This document shows, piece by piece, positions 34,538-42,452 of a DNA stretch of 64,000 bases. Within the stretch, counting starts at the first letter, position 1, and each line of letters opens with the position of its first letter. Source of the DNA: UBA721 sp002705165 (GTDB lineage Bacteria; Planctomycetota; Planctomycetia; Pirellulales; Pirellulaceae). The DNA lies in the NCBI GenBank assembly GCA_045565995.1, contig JBJLEF010000004.1:62001-126000 (forward strand), written 5' to 3'. Made by a program: the position numbers and the translations under genes. The notes below the pieces were generated by a model, which was not told where the DNA came from, did not search any database, and saw only the letters and a list, made by a program, of their open reading frames with translations.

Positions 34538-35485
34538 CTAAGACCAATTCGGGAAGGAGACTTGTCCGGGTGTCGCCACCCGGGTTGTATAGATCGTTTT
34601 TCCAGCCGTCACGTAGATTGTTTTTCCGTCCTGCCCGCCGAAGGCTAGATTGGTAAGGGTGTCTTCAGGGATGGGGATACGTCCTAGCATCTCACCATGA
34701 GGGCTGATGATATAGATTCCCGGCGGTACCGTGGACGCCTCGTGTGGACCTCGGGGATTGTTAATGCCGGCAGCTATATATAAATTACCGTCCACGTCGA
34801 GTCGCATGCCATCGCCTCCACGACCGGTTCCAAAATCCCAAACGACTTTCTGATTGGTAGGCACACCTTCATGGTCCAGATCAAAATGCCATATTTTACG
34901 ATTCCCCCCAACGATAGGGCAGCTGTCCACTAGGTACAGGTGTTTTGAATCCTGCGTTACAGCGATCCCGTTGGGACGCTGGATCTCAGGTTGAGTCAGA
35001 ATTCGGGTGACCTGACCGTTGGTGTTGACCCGGTAGACTGCGTCACAGTCCATTTCCATGATTGTTCGATCGTCGTAACATGGATCGGTGAAATAGATGC
35101 GTCCATTCCCATCGACACAAAGATCATTAGGCGAATTATAACGCTGTCCCTGATAGCGATCCGTTATGACCTGATAATCGCCGGTCTTTAAGTCCGTTCG
35201 CGTTACCCGTCGGCCGCCCAACTCATGCCCGAATTCGGCGCCTTCACAGTGTAATAGACGGCCGCTCTGATCGAAGGTTTGGCCATTGGTGCGGTTGCTT
35301 TTGTCACGCCACACGCTGGTGACTCCCGTGGGAGACCTCATAAGAATACGATTGTTCGGGATATCTGAAAAATATAAGGTCCCGTCGGCTGCCACAGCCG
35401 GGCCTTCGGTAAATACGAGGAAAGAGGCGGTGGTAACATTCTGGATTCCGTCCGGAAGTGGGATTTCGTGATAGTTAATTTTCAT
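34538..35485 (-). CDS. SMP-30/gluconolactonase-family protein
   Basis: 315 residues forming a six-bladed beta propeller. The metal ligands are visible as FTEGPAV (Glu), NSPNDLCVDG (Asn) and LVDS (Asp). The blades carry repeats such as DGTLYFSDI and NGRIYFTDP. Family members hydrolyse sugar lactones such as gluconolactone. No signal peptide is seen, so cytoplasmic action is likely. It is packed between coaB (2 bases) and the hydroxyacid dehydrogenase (1 base). Confidence 0.9.
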   Translation of the reverse strand: MKINYHEIPLPDGIQNVTTASFLVFTEGPAVAADGTLYFSDIPNNRILMRSPTGVTSVWRDKSNRTNGQTFDQSGRLLHCEGAEFGHELGGRRVTRTDLKTGDYQVITDRYQGQRYNSPNDLCVDGNGRIYFTDPCYDDRTIMEMDCDAVYRVNTNGQVTRILTQPEIQRPNGIAVTQDSKHLYLVDSCPIVGGNRKIWHFDLDHEGVPTNQKVVWDFGTGRGGDGMRLDVDGNLYIAAGINNPRGPHEASTVPPGIYIISPHGEMLGRIPIPEDTLTNLAFGGQDGKTIYVTAGKTIYTTRVATPGQVSFPNWS

Positions 35486-35487
35486 AG

Positions 35488-36114
35488 CTAAATTAAAAAA
35501 TCCTCGATTGCGTCTAAAATAGTAACCGCGACGTCGTGTTTGGTACCAATGAATGAATTCACGATGGTACCCTCAGGATCGAGTATTTCGATGCTGTTAT
35601 TGGGGGAGTTCATCGCTGAAGGTCCGTTTAAGACAATGAGATTGCAGCATTTGGCTTGTAGTTTACGTAAAGCTCGAAATCGGTGATCGTCGGTCTCTAG
35701 GGCGAATCCAACCACCCATTGATTTGTCGTTTTCGAGGCGCCGAGTGTGGCGATCACGTCCGGCGTTTCTTTGAGATGCAGTGTTAGGCCTTCACCCGTC
35801 TTTTTAATTTTTTGATCGGAAACAATGACCGGGGTGTAATCACAAGGGGCCGCAACCCCGATTACGCCATCGACCTCCGGAAAAATATTAACAGCAGCCT
35901 CCAGCATTTCGGCCGTAGTTACGACCGGTATTACCTTTGCTTGGGCAGGGTAATGGCTAGACACTGGCCCACTGATGATCGTAACGTCGTGACCTGAGGC
36001 TAGGCAAGCGTTAGCGAGACAACTGCCCATTTGTCCGCTAGAGGCGTTGGTTAAATACCGCACCGGATCGATGTATTGCCTAGTTGGACCGGAGGTGATT
36101 AAAATATGCGCCAT
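35488..36114 (-). CDS. coaB: Phosphopantothenate-cysteine ligase domain protein (CoaB)
   Basis: 208 residues beginning ILITSGPTRQYIDPVRYLTN, followed by ASSGQMGSCLA. That is the CTP- and phosphopantothenate-binding signature of CoaB. It then has the AAPCDYTP and FALETDD blocks. CoaB joins cysteine to 4'-phosphopantothenate in coenzyme A synthesis. In most bacteria it is fused behind CoaC; here it is a separate gene 11 bases after coaC. Confidence 0.92.
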   Translation of the reverse strand: MAHILITSGPTRQYIDPVRYLTNASSGQMGSCLANACLASGHDVTIISGPVSSHYPAQAKVIPVVTTAEMLEAAVNIFPEVDGVIGVAAPCDYTPVIVSDQKIKKTGEGLTLHLKETPDVIATLGASKTTNQWVVGFALETDDHRFRALRKLQAKCCNLIVLNGPSAMNSPNNSIEILDPEGTIVNSFIGTKHDVAVTILDAIEDFLI

Positions 36115-36125
36115 GTTAGACTGCT

Positions 36126-36680
36126 CTACTTTTTAGCAGCGTCTATTAAGGTATTTAGGATCTTGTCAATATCCATCAGCCTGCCTTGTCCCTTTTGCCT
36201 GCAACTAAGCCAGCCGTCCTCGGGTTCGAGTACTTCAACGCCATCCTCTTTGAGTTGAGCGATATTTCTTCTGGTGGCGAGATGATTCCACATCGCTGAG
36301 TTCATCGCGGGAGCCAAAAAAACCTGACCTTCAAACGCGAGGTAAACTGCGGAAGCTATGCAGTCAGCTTGACCGTGAGCAGCTTTAGCCAGAAAGTCAG
36401 CCGTTGCGGGGACAACAGCAAGAATGTCACAGGTAGCTGCCAGCTGAATATGTCCACCATAGGGTGCTTGCTTCCCTTGGAAAACTGACTCGGTGACAGG
36501 GTTGCCTGTGAGCGCTAAGAAAGTGGCGTTCCCAATAAAATTGGAAGCGGAGTTGGTTAAGGCGACGTGGACATTGATTCCAGCCTGGGTAAGGCGAGAG
36601 GCTAAATGGGCAGCTTTGTACGCTGCTACGCCACCTGTAACGCAAAGACAGACGTTTATTGCGTTATCAGTGCCGGACAT
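36126..36680 (-). CDS. coaC: Phosphopantothenoylcysteine decarboxylase (CoaC)
   Basis: 184 residues, flavoprotein fold. It has CVTGGVAAYKAAHLASRL, the VPATADFLAKAAHGQAD block and the PAMNSAMW motif; the last corresponds to the conserved PAMN of PPC decarboxylases. It removes CO2 from phosphopantothenoylcysteine, the step after CoaB. The start overlaps rpoZ's stop (TGATG), so they are coupled. Split coaC/coaB is the uncommon arrangement. Confidence 0.92.
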   Translation of the reverse strand: MSGTDNAINVCLCVTGGVAAYKAAHLASRLTQAGINVHVALTNSASNFIGNATFLALTGNPVTESVFQGKQAPYGGHIQLAATCDILAVVPATADFLAKAAHGQADCIASAVYLAFEGQVFLAPAMNSAMWNHLATRRNIAQLKEDGVEVLEPEDGWLSCRQKGQGRLMDIDKILNTLIDAAKK

Positions 36681-36946
36681 CAGAGATCTAGGGGATTAAT
36701 GTCCGGAACGTCAGTGACGGGCTCAGCGTCAGGCGCGACCTGTATTTCATCGTTTTCGTCCAGAAAGATCTTATCCTGAAGAATTTCCTGTAACACGATA
36801 CGCATTTGGTCGTCACTTCCCTTGGTGTCGATGAGAACCCGCGAGCCCTGTTTAAGTTGAACAATTCGCTTTTGAATCAAAGTTGACAGCTTAAAACGTC
36901 CACCAACCTTATTGATGATTTCTTCTTCCTTTAGTTCTTCAAGCAT
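36680..36946 (-). CDS. rpoZ: RNA polymerase omega subunit RpoZ
   Basis: 88 residues with the omega motif NKVGGRFKLSTLIQKRIVQL and a second helix DDQMRIVLQEIL. Omega helps assemble RNA polymerase by binding beta'. The acidic C-terminal tail (DENDEIQVAPDAEPV) is longer than the E. coli core. The gmk-rpoZ-coaBC gene order is a widespread bacterial arrangement and supports the call. No gap separates it from gmk. Confidence 0.9.
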   Translation of the reverse strand: MLEELKEEEIINKVGGRFKLSTLIQKRIVQLKQGSRVLIDTKGSDDQMRIVLQEILQDKIFLDENDEIQVAPDAEPVTDVPDINPLDL

Positions 36947-37525
36947 TTAATGATTCTCCAAAGCTTGTAATATTTGGCTGACCTCATTGGTAGCCACGTC
37001 AACGTCTTTATTGATGACCTGATGTTCGTATTGATGACGATTTGCCATCTCCTGAGTCGCGACTTCGAGGCGACGTACGATGGCCTGCTCATTGTCCGTC
37101 TGGCGATTACGCAACCTACGTTCGAGCTCTTCCATCGAACCAGGGTGTATAAATATTGTAATCGCATCTGGAACACGGTCTATGACCGACATGGCTCCGG
37201 CGACATCAATTTCCAAAATAACCCATTTGCCTAAACGGAGGCCATCGTCGATTTTCGCTAGAAGGGTACCGTACCAGTAACCTTGTCCAAATACTTCCTT
37301 GTATTCGAGAAACTCGCCGGCTAGTCGTTTTTCGTCGAATTCATCAGCGGATAAGAAGTGGTAGTCGATACCGTTCAATTCGTCGGGACGAGGGGGGCGG
37401 GTTGTCGCAGAGATGCTAAGTTCCAAGGGCAAAGGACAGGTTTGTAGAAGGCGTCGGACCAATGTCGACTTGCCAGCGCCCGAGGGGCCGGAAATGATCA
37501 CTACCTTACCTTGCTTAGTCGACAT
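36947..37525 (-). CDS. gmk: Guanylate kinase
   Basis: 192 residues with the P-loop GPSGAGKST near the N-terminus, the GMP-binding ATTRPPRPDE and GIDYHFLS blocks, and EIDVAGA. It phosphorylates GMP to GDP. The standard size and motif set leave little doubt. It is followed without a gap by rpoZ and preceded by yicC, a common bacterial order. Confidence 0.96.
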   Translation of the reverse strand: MSTKQGKVVIISGPSGAGKSTLVRRLLQTCPLPLELSISATTRPPRPDELNGIDYHFLSADEFDEKRLAGEFLEYKEVFGQGYWYGTLLAKIDDGLRLGKWVILEIDVAGAMSVIDRVPDAITIFIHPGSMEELERRLRNRQTDNEQAIVRRLEVATQEMANRHQYEHQVINKDVDVATNEVSQILQALENH

Positions 37526-37536
37526 AGCGAAGTTGC

Positions 37537-38403
37537 CTATTCGATATTCTGGACTTGTTCCCGTATCCGCTCGATCACGGTCTTGGCTTCGACGACATAG
37601 CTTGCAATCGATGCATCATTGGCCTTCGAGCCGATGGTGTTGATTTCCCGAAATAATTCCTGAGTGATGAAATCGAGCTTTCTCCCCTGACTTGTATTTC
37701 CGTTCATTACCTCAAGGAATTGAGATATATGGCTGTCGAGTCGAACTACTTCTTCGGTGATGTCACAACGATCCGCAAAGACCCCGATCTCGCGTGTTAA
37801 GTCGGCGTCGCTAAGCGTTACGGCATGCTTTTCCAGTAATTGGTTGAGTTTGTCAGTTAGACGCTCGGAGTAGTTCAAGACCACTGCTGGCGCTCGCTCA
37901 CGAATTGATTGGATAAGAATGGTCAGCTTTTGTAATTGGTTATCCAGATCATTGGCTAAGGCTTCGCCTTCAGTCATTCGCATGTGGTTGAATTGTTCGA
38001 GGGCATCCGCCACTGTGTTTACAATCAGCTCTGAGTGAGCAGCGTGGGGCGATTGGGCATCAGACGATTTGACGACACCGGGTAAAGTTAACAGCGCCTC
38101 TAGTGGAATCTCGCTCCGCGATTCGGTTTCGAGTTGGAGGCGATAGGAATCTAAGAGCGCGGTGTCGATCGCATAATCGTCAGCTCGTGTCTCTTTGTGC
38201 ACTTTAATATTGACGTTGACGGTTCCACGACCGACAGACGCTCGTATTTGTTTTTCTACGACGGATTCTAGTGTGATTAAGGAATCCGGAGAACGTAAGT
38301 TGATTTTTAGGTGTCGATTATTGACAGCACGCATCTCGACAGTGACGGTCGCGCCATTGGAGGTTGCATTTGCAACGCCTTGTCCGGTCATACTCAGTAG
38401 CAT
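37537..38403 (-). CDS. yicC: YicC-family endoribonuclease
   Basis: 288 residues. The N-terminus MLLSMTGQGVA and RAVNNRHLKINLR and the C-terminal DUF1732 block (FREINTIGSKAND, EKIREQVQN-like) are diagnostic. YicC has been shown to be an RNase in E. coli and B. subtilis, acting on sRNAs. It is a normal member of the gmk-rpoZ neighbourhood, 11 bases before gmk. Confidence 0.93.
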   Translation of the reverse strand: MLLSMTGQGVANATSNGATVTVEMRAVNNRHLKINLRSPDSLITLESVVEKQIRASVGRGTVNVNIKVHKETRADDYAIDTALLDSYRLQLETESRSEIPLEALLTLPGVVKSSDAQSPHAAHSELIVNTVADALEQFNHMRMTEGEALANDLDNQLQKLTILIQSIRERAPAVVLNYSERLTDKLNQLLEKHAVTLSDADLTREIGVFADRCDITEEVVRLDSHISQFLEVMNGNTSQGRKLDFITQELFREINTIGSKANDASIASYVVEAKTVIERIREQVQNIE

Positions 38404-38477
38404 GATACTTCCCTTTCTTAGTGAAGGAAGAGATGAAATAAATCTGAGCGAAGGGTGTAACTCCGCGTACCGGGGCG

Positions 38478-38963
38478 CTATGGAGCGGGGTCTTCCTCTG
38501 GTGTCGCGTCGTCGTCCGATGATTCATCATTCAACGGTTCTGGAGGAGGGGGTACATTACCGGCGTCCTCGGCACTAACGTCTGGTTGAGCGTCGGACGG
38601 AGTTGACTCTTGGATCAGTTGCTCGTCCACGTCGGTGCTATTGAGCGAAGATCCCGATGAGTTATCGATGACCGGAGGATCGGTTTCGGTTACTCCACCT
38701 TTTTCGTCCAGTTCAGGACTGTCACTCGGGCTACTATAAATGAAAATAGTAATTCCAGATAAGAGAATCCAGACTCCGGTAAGCCCAATAGTCACCCACA
38801 TAAGCAGGTCACCTCCACGGGCCCCGAAGGCACTCTGTGCGGTGCCCGTTAATGAACCGGCAATACCGCCACCTTTTCCTCGTTGAATCATAATGATAAA
38901 TACGAGGAATAGGGATAACAAGAATAGGAGTACGGCTAATGTGCCTAAAAAGAAATCGCTCAT
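38478..38963 (-). CDS. secG: SecG preprotein translocase subunit with acidic tail
   Basis: 161 residues. The first 78 are canonical SecG: two membrane helices (TLAVLLFLLSLFLVFIIM and MWVTIGLTGVWILLSGITIF) around the QRGKGGGIAGSL loop. Residues 80-161 add an Asp/Glu/Pro/Ser-rich tail with no hydrophobic stretch. With SecG topology this tail would face the extracytoplasmic side. SecG assists SecYE in protein export. The gene lies downstream of tpiA, an order seen in other bacteria. Confidence 0.9.
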   Translation of the reverse strand: MSDFFLGTLAVLLFLLSLFLVFIIMIQRGKGGGIAGSLTGTAQSAFGARGGDLLMWVTIGLTGVWILLSGITIFIYSSPSDSPELDEKGGVTETDPPVIDNSSGSSLNSTDVDEQLIQESTPSDAQPDVSAEDAGNVPPPPEPLNDESSDDDATPEEDPAP

Positions 38964-39084
38964 GGAGGTCCTGATCCAACCAAATAGGAAGTTCTAATCT
39001 GTAATCCTTCAATTTTGCACGGATAGCTAGCGTTGTAAATGCCCAATCAGTGGTAAATCGAAGGGTAGCTCTTTGGAATGTTCG

Positions 39085-39837
39085 TTAACCGTGTTCTATG
39101 ATTCCCACAAAAGAGTTGGCATCCAGGGACGCTCCTCCAACTAAGGCACCATCGATGTTAGGTTGGGCCAGCAATTCCTCAGCATTTCCGGGTTTCACGC
39201 TACCACCATATTGGATGCGTGTTTGTTGAGCAATGGCTTCCCCAAATTGCTGGAGTAAGATACCGCGAAGGTGACAGTGTACTTCTTCCGCCTGCTCAGG
39301 CGTAGCGACTTTTCCGGTTCCAATAGCCCAGATAGGCTCGTAGGCAAGGGTAATATTCGACATTTGTTCCGTGGTGATATCCGCTAGAGAACCGAGCACT
39401 TGTTCTCCAACAATTCGGTTGGTATCGCCGGCTTCGCGTTGTTCGAGAGTCTCACCGACACAAAGGATCACGTGGAGACCGTGGTTTAAGCCGGCCTTCA
39501 GCTTTTGGTTGACCTGTTCGTCGCATTCAGCAAACAGTTCGCGTCGTTCGCTATGACCGACGATGACGAGCCCGCATCCTAGCTCGCGTAGCATTGGGCC
39601 GCTTATTTCGCCCGTAAATGCTCCGGAATCGTTGGCATTCAGGTTTTGGGCACCCAATTGAACTGGAGAATCACCTAGGGCGGTTCCCACGGCGTCCAGG
39701 TATCCGAAGGACGGACAGACAGCAACGTCGACGTTGGTGTCCGCGCCAAGGGAAGCAGCGATGGCTACAGCTAGATCTGTCGCCTCTTGCTTTGAAAGGT
39801 TCATCTTCCAATTGCCGGCAATAAAGGTCTTGCGCAT
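39085..39837 (-). CDS. tpiA: Triose-phosphate isomerase
   Basis: 250 residues with GNWKMN (Lys), VIVGHSERR (His) and AYEPIWAIGTG (Glu), plus the phosphate loop YGGSVKPGN. The enzyme interconverts DHAP and glyceraldehyde-3-phosphate. All catalytic residues are present. It follows aroF by 18 bases and precedes secG. Confidence 0.97.
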   Translation of the reverse strand: MRKTFIAGNWKMNLSKQEATDLAVAIAASLGADTNVDVAVCPSFGYLDAVGTALGDSPVQLGAQNLNANDSGAFTGEISGPMLRELGCGLVIVGHSERRELFAECDEQVNQKLKAGLNHGLHVILCVGETLEQREAGDTNRIVGEQVLGSLADITTEQMSNITLAYEPIWAIGTGKVATPEQAEEVHCHLRGILLQQFGEAIAQQTRIQYGGSVKPGNAEELLAQPNIDGALVGGASLDANSFVGIIEHG

Positions 39838-39855
39838 TGTTCTACTTTCTTTTGA

Positions 39856-40872
39856 TTAGCTGAAAGTCTTCCCGAAGACCTTCGCTACTTTCTCTAATTG
39901 CTGAAACGTTTCGTGGAATTGCTCCGGAAGCAGTGCCTGAGGGCCGTCGGAAAAGGCCTTTTCAGGACAATCATGGACTTCAATATGAACACCATCAGCG
40001 CCGGCAGCGATGCCCGCATAAGCGCAAGGTGGTATGAGATCAGGGCGTCCCGTCGCGTGACTCGGATCGACGATGACGGGTAGATGTGTCAAGGTTTTTA
40101 ACGCGGCTACGGCGGCGATGTCATAAAGGTTGCGAGTAATAGAATCGAAGCCCTTAATTCCTCGTTCGCAAAGAACGACATTCTGATTCCCATGGGCGAG
40201 TATGTACTCCGCACTCATTAGAAGATCCTGCACGGTAGCACTCATCCCTCGCTTTAAGATGACCGGCTTATTGGCTTTACCGACCTCCGTTAACAAGACA
40301 AAATTTTGCATGTTTCGTGCCCCTACCTGAAGCATGTCAGCGTATTCGCAAATGACGTCCAGGTTCCGAACGTCGGTAACTTCTGTTACTACAGGGATTT
40401 CGTACTTGTCGCCGACGGCTCGGAGGATTTTTAATCCATCAACGCCCATGCCTTGGAAAGAATATGGACTTGTGCGAGGCTTGTAAGCACCGCCGCGGAG
40501 TATATTTGCTCCACTCGATTTAACCGCATTGGCAATGCTATCCATGCGTTCTTCTGATTCGATCGAGCAGGGACCGGCAACCATGGCGAGGTTTCCGCCA
40601 CCGATCTTTGTGGTCCCTACTTCCACCACGCTGGATTGAGGATGGGCTTCAAGGCTGGCCAGTTTGTAAGGTGGTAAAACTCGCACAACATCACTTACCC
40701 CGGGGAAAGATTTAATCTGGTCTGAGTCGATACTTGCCTCGTCGCCGATGACTCCGACAATGGTGCGAAACGTTCCCCGGCTGACATGCGCCTTCATGTC
40801 AAGTGAGGCAATATGATCGGTAACAGCAGTAATTTGTTCTTCGTTGGTTTCTGACTTGAGGATGATGATCAC
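39856..40872 (-). CDS. aroF: 3-deoxy-7-phosphoheptulonate (DAHP) synthase, Thermotoga-type
   Basis: 338 residues. An N-terminal ferredoxin-like (ACT-type) regulatory domain of about 85 residues precedes the barrel (VAGPCSIES, LRGGAYKPRTSPYSFQG, PVILKRGMSAT, DPSHATGR). This is the type I-beta DAHP synthase with a feedback-regulatory front domain. It condenses PEP and erythrose-4-phosphate in the first shikimate step. Its placement just after pheA fits aromatic amino acid synthesis. Confidence 0.93.
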   Translation of the reverse strand: MIIILKSETNEEQITAVTDHIASLDMKAHVSRGTFRTIVGVIGDEASIDSDQIKSFPGVSDVVRVLPPYKLASLEAHPQSSVVEVGTTKIGGGNLAMVAGPCSIESEERMDSIANAVKSSGANILRGGAYKPRTSPYSFQGMGVDGLKILRAVGDKYEIPVVTEVTDVRNLDVICEYADMLQVGARNMQNFVLLTEVGKANKPVILKRGMSATVQDLLMSAEYILAHGNQNVVLCERGIKGFDSITRNLYDIAAVAALKTLTHLPVIVDPSHATGRPDLIPPCAYAGIAAGADGVHIEVHDCPEKAFSDGPQALLPEQFHETFQQLEKVAKVFGKTFS

Positions 40873-41018
40873 GTCGGGTTCCTTGTGCTCAATGGCACGT
40901 ACGGAGTAATAGACTATTCAGTTAGTTGGGTCCCTAACGGACTAAAACCGGAAGTACGGAGTTTACCACAGCTTAACGACATTCGTACATACCAGAGCCG
41001 GGGCGAAAAATGCCAGCC

Positions 41019-42098
41019 TTAACCATGTTTTGGGAAAGATCCCAGCACTGAAATACGTTGGGTGTTGCGTTCCAGGGTGCGGAGTGCTGCTTTGACTTCT
41101 GGATCTTCGCGGTGCCCTTCCAACTCCATGAAGAAGAAATACTCAGAAGGCCGGTTTGGTTTTGGAAACGACTCGATCCATGTAAGATTGAGCTGCTGTT
41201 TCTTGAATGAGAGCATGGCGTCCGCTAACGCACCAGGGGCGTGCTTCAGTTCCACGATCAGCGTCGTTTTATCGCTGCCTGTTGGACTGGGGATTTCGTT
41301 TCCAAGAACGGCAAATCTGGTCAGGTTCCCTTGACGATCTTCGATTTTAGATGCGATCGCAACTAAACCGTAATGTTCACCGGCTAGAACACTAGCAATC
41401 GCTGCTGCTCCCGGAGTCTCAGAAGCAATTTCAGCAGCCACTGTTGTACTGGGTGTGTCGACGAGTTGAGCATGAGGCAGGTGTTCAGCAAGCCAATGTC
41501 GACATTGAGATAATGCCTGCGGCTTACTGTAAACGGTTTTGATTGATTCCATTGCCTCGAGGCTGAGAAGCGTGTGATGAATTGGCAAATTGATTTCGCC
41601 GCAGATTGATAAAGTAGACCGGGATAAAACGTTGAGGGTGTCAACGATTCTTCCATCGGTCGAATTCTCTATTGGTACAACACCAAAATCTGCTGATTCC
41701 TTGCTCACATCAACAAAGACACGTTCTATAGTAGGCATAGGACAGGGGATAAAGTTATCACCGAAATACCGCGAAGTGGCGAGGTGACTATAGCTATAAA
41801 GAGGTCCTAGGAAGGCCACGTTGGTGGATCGGTGGGTATTAAATTCACTCTGAGCTAATCCTTTTACGAGAGGATCGATCGCGCTCCGCAACCCGTCATA
41901 TTGTTTTGACGATAATGTCGTTGTGAGAGTTGCGTTGACGAAGCTTTGTAAGGCGTCTGTATCATGGCCTGATTTCGCAGCATTTGCGAAGCTTTTTAGA
42001 TGCAGTGCGACAGATCGGATGAGTTGCTTCGTTTCAAGCCCCAACGCCTTTTTCGTCTGAGCCGGCGTTGTATTCGCGGATCGTTGTTTGGCGCACAT
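41019..42098 (-). CDS. pheA: Prephenate dehydratase (PheA) with atypical N-terminal region
   Basis: 359 residues. The dehydratase domain (about 90-270) carries VAFLGPLYSYSHLA, VVPIENSTDGRI and the NLTRFAVLG motif with the catalytic TRF. A C-terminal ACT domain (TTLIVELKHAPGALADAML, IESFPKPN) provides Phe feedback. The first 90 residues are helical, where P-proteins have an AroQ chorismate mutase, but the mutase's Arg and Lys residues are not recognisable. Mutase activity is doubtful. It converts prephenate to phenylpyruvate. Confidence 0.9.
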   Translation of the reverse strand: MCAKQRSANTTPAQTKKALGLETKQLIRSVALHLKSFANAAKSGHDTDALQSFVNATLTTTLSSKQYDGLRSAIDPLVKGLAQSEFNTHRSTNVAFLGPLYSYSHLATSRYFGDNFIPCPMPTIERVFVDVSKESADFGVVPIENSTDGRIVDTLNVLSRSTLSICGEINLPIHHTLLSLEAMESIKTVYSKPQALSQCRHWLAEHLPHAQLVDTPSTTVAAEIASETPGAAAIASVLAGEHYGLVAIASKIEDRQGNLTRFAVLGNEIPSPTGSDKTTLIVELKHAPGALADAMLSFKKQQLNLTWIESFPKPNRPSEYFFFMELEGHREDPEVKAALRTLERNTQRISVLGSFPKHG

Positions 42099-42207
42099 TA
42101 GTTACAAAGTTCCTTGTATGGTTAGGTTCCGTGGCGCGAATTTAGGCACATTGCCTTAATCTTGAACGATAACACGCCAGAAAACATTAGCCAAGACAGA
42201 TATTCCT

Positions 42208-42222
42208 CTGCCAAAATGGCAG
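42208..42222. promoter_or_regulatory. Palindrome, possible enhancer site for the dnaK promoter
   Basis: CTGCCA-AAA-TGGCAG is a perfect 6-bp inverted repeat about 120 bases upstream of the sigma-54-type element. That spacing is typical of activator (UAS) sites for sigma-54 promoters. It could equally be an unrelated operator. Confidence 0.4.
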
Positions 42223-42340
42223 CTCAAAAACCTTTCCAACCTATGTAAGAGAAGGCATGGGTACGTTATCTCGATATCCTATTAGCAAAACAGGAGTTTT
42301 AACGAATCTTCTTACCAGAAAAAAGCGTGTTATCAAGATT

Positions 42341-42356
42341 TGGCACGCCGCTTGCA
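42341..42356 (+). promoter_or_regulatory. Sigma-54 (RpoN) -24/-12 promoter upstream of dnaK
   Basis: TGGCACG-CCGC-TTGCA matches the RpoN consensus at every conserved position, including the GG and GC dinucleotides spaced by 10 bases. It lies about 85 bases before the dnaK start, so transcription would begin near 42367-42370. No CIRCE palindrome is seen in the same gap. Confidence 0.7.
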
Positions 42357-42452
42357 ATAACTTCCCTTGGATAGTTTTTCTATGATCCGTGCCATTTGGG
42401 CATGAATGATAGGAACAGAGAATTTAGAGTTGAGAGGAGCGAAGTGAATATT

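Noticed and set aside
42099..42452. CIRCE element for HrcA control of dnaK
   Set aside because: No TTAGCACTC-N9-GAGTGCTAA-like palindrome is present in the gap.
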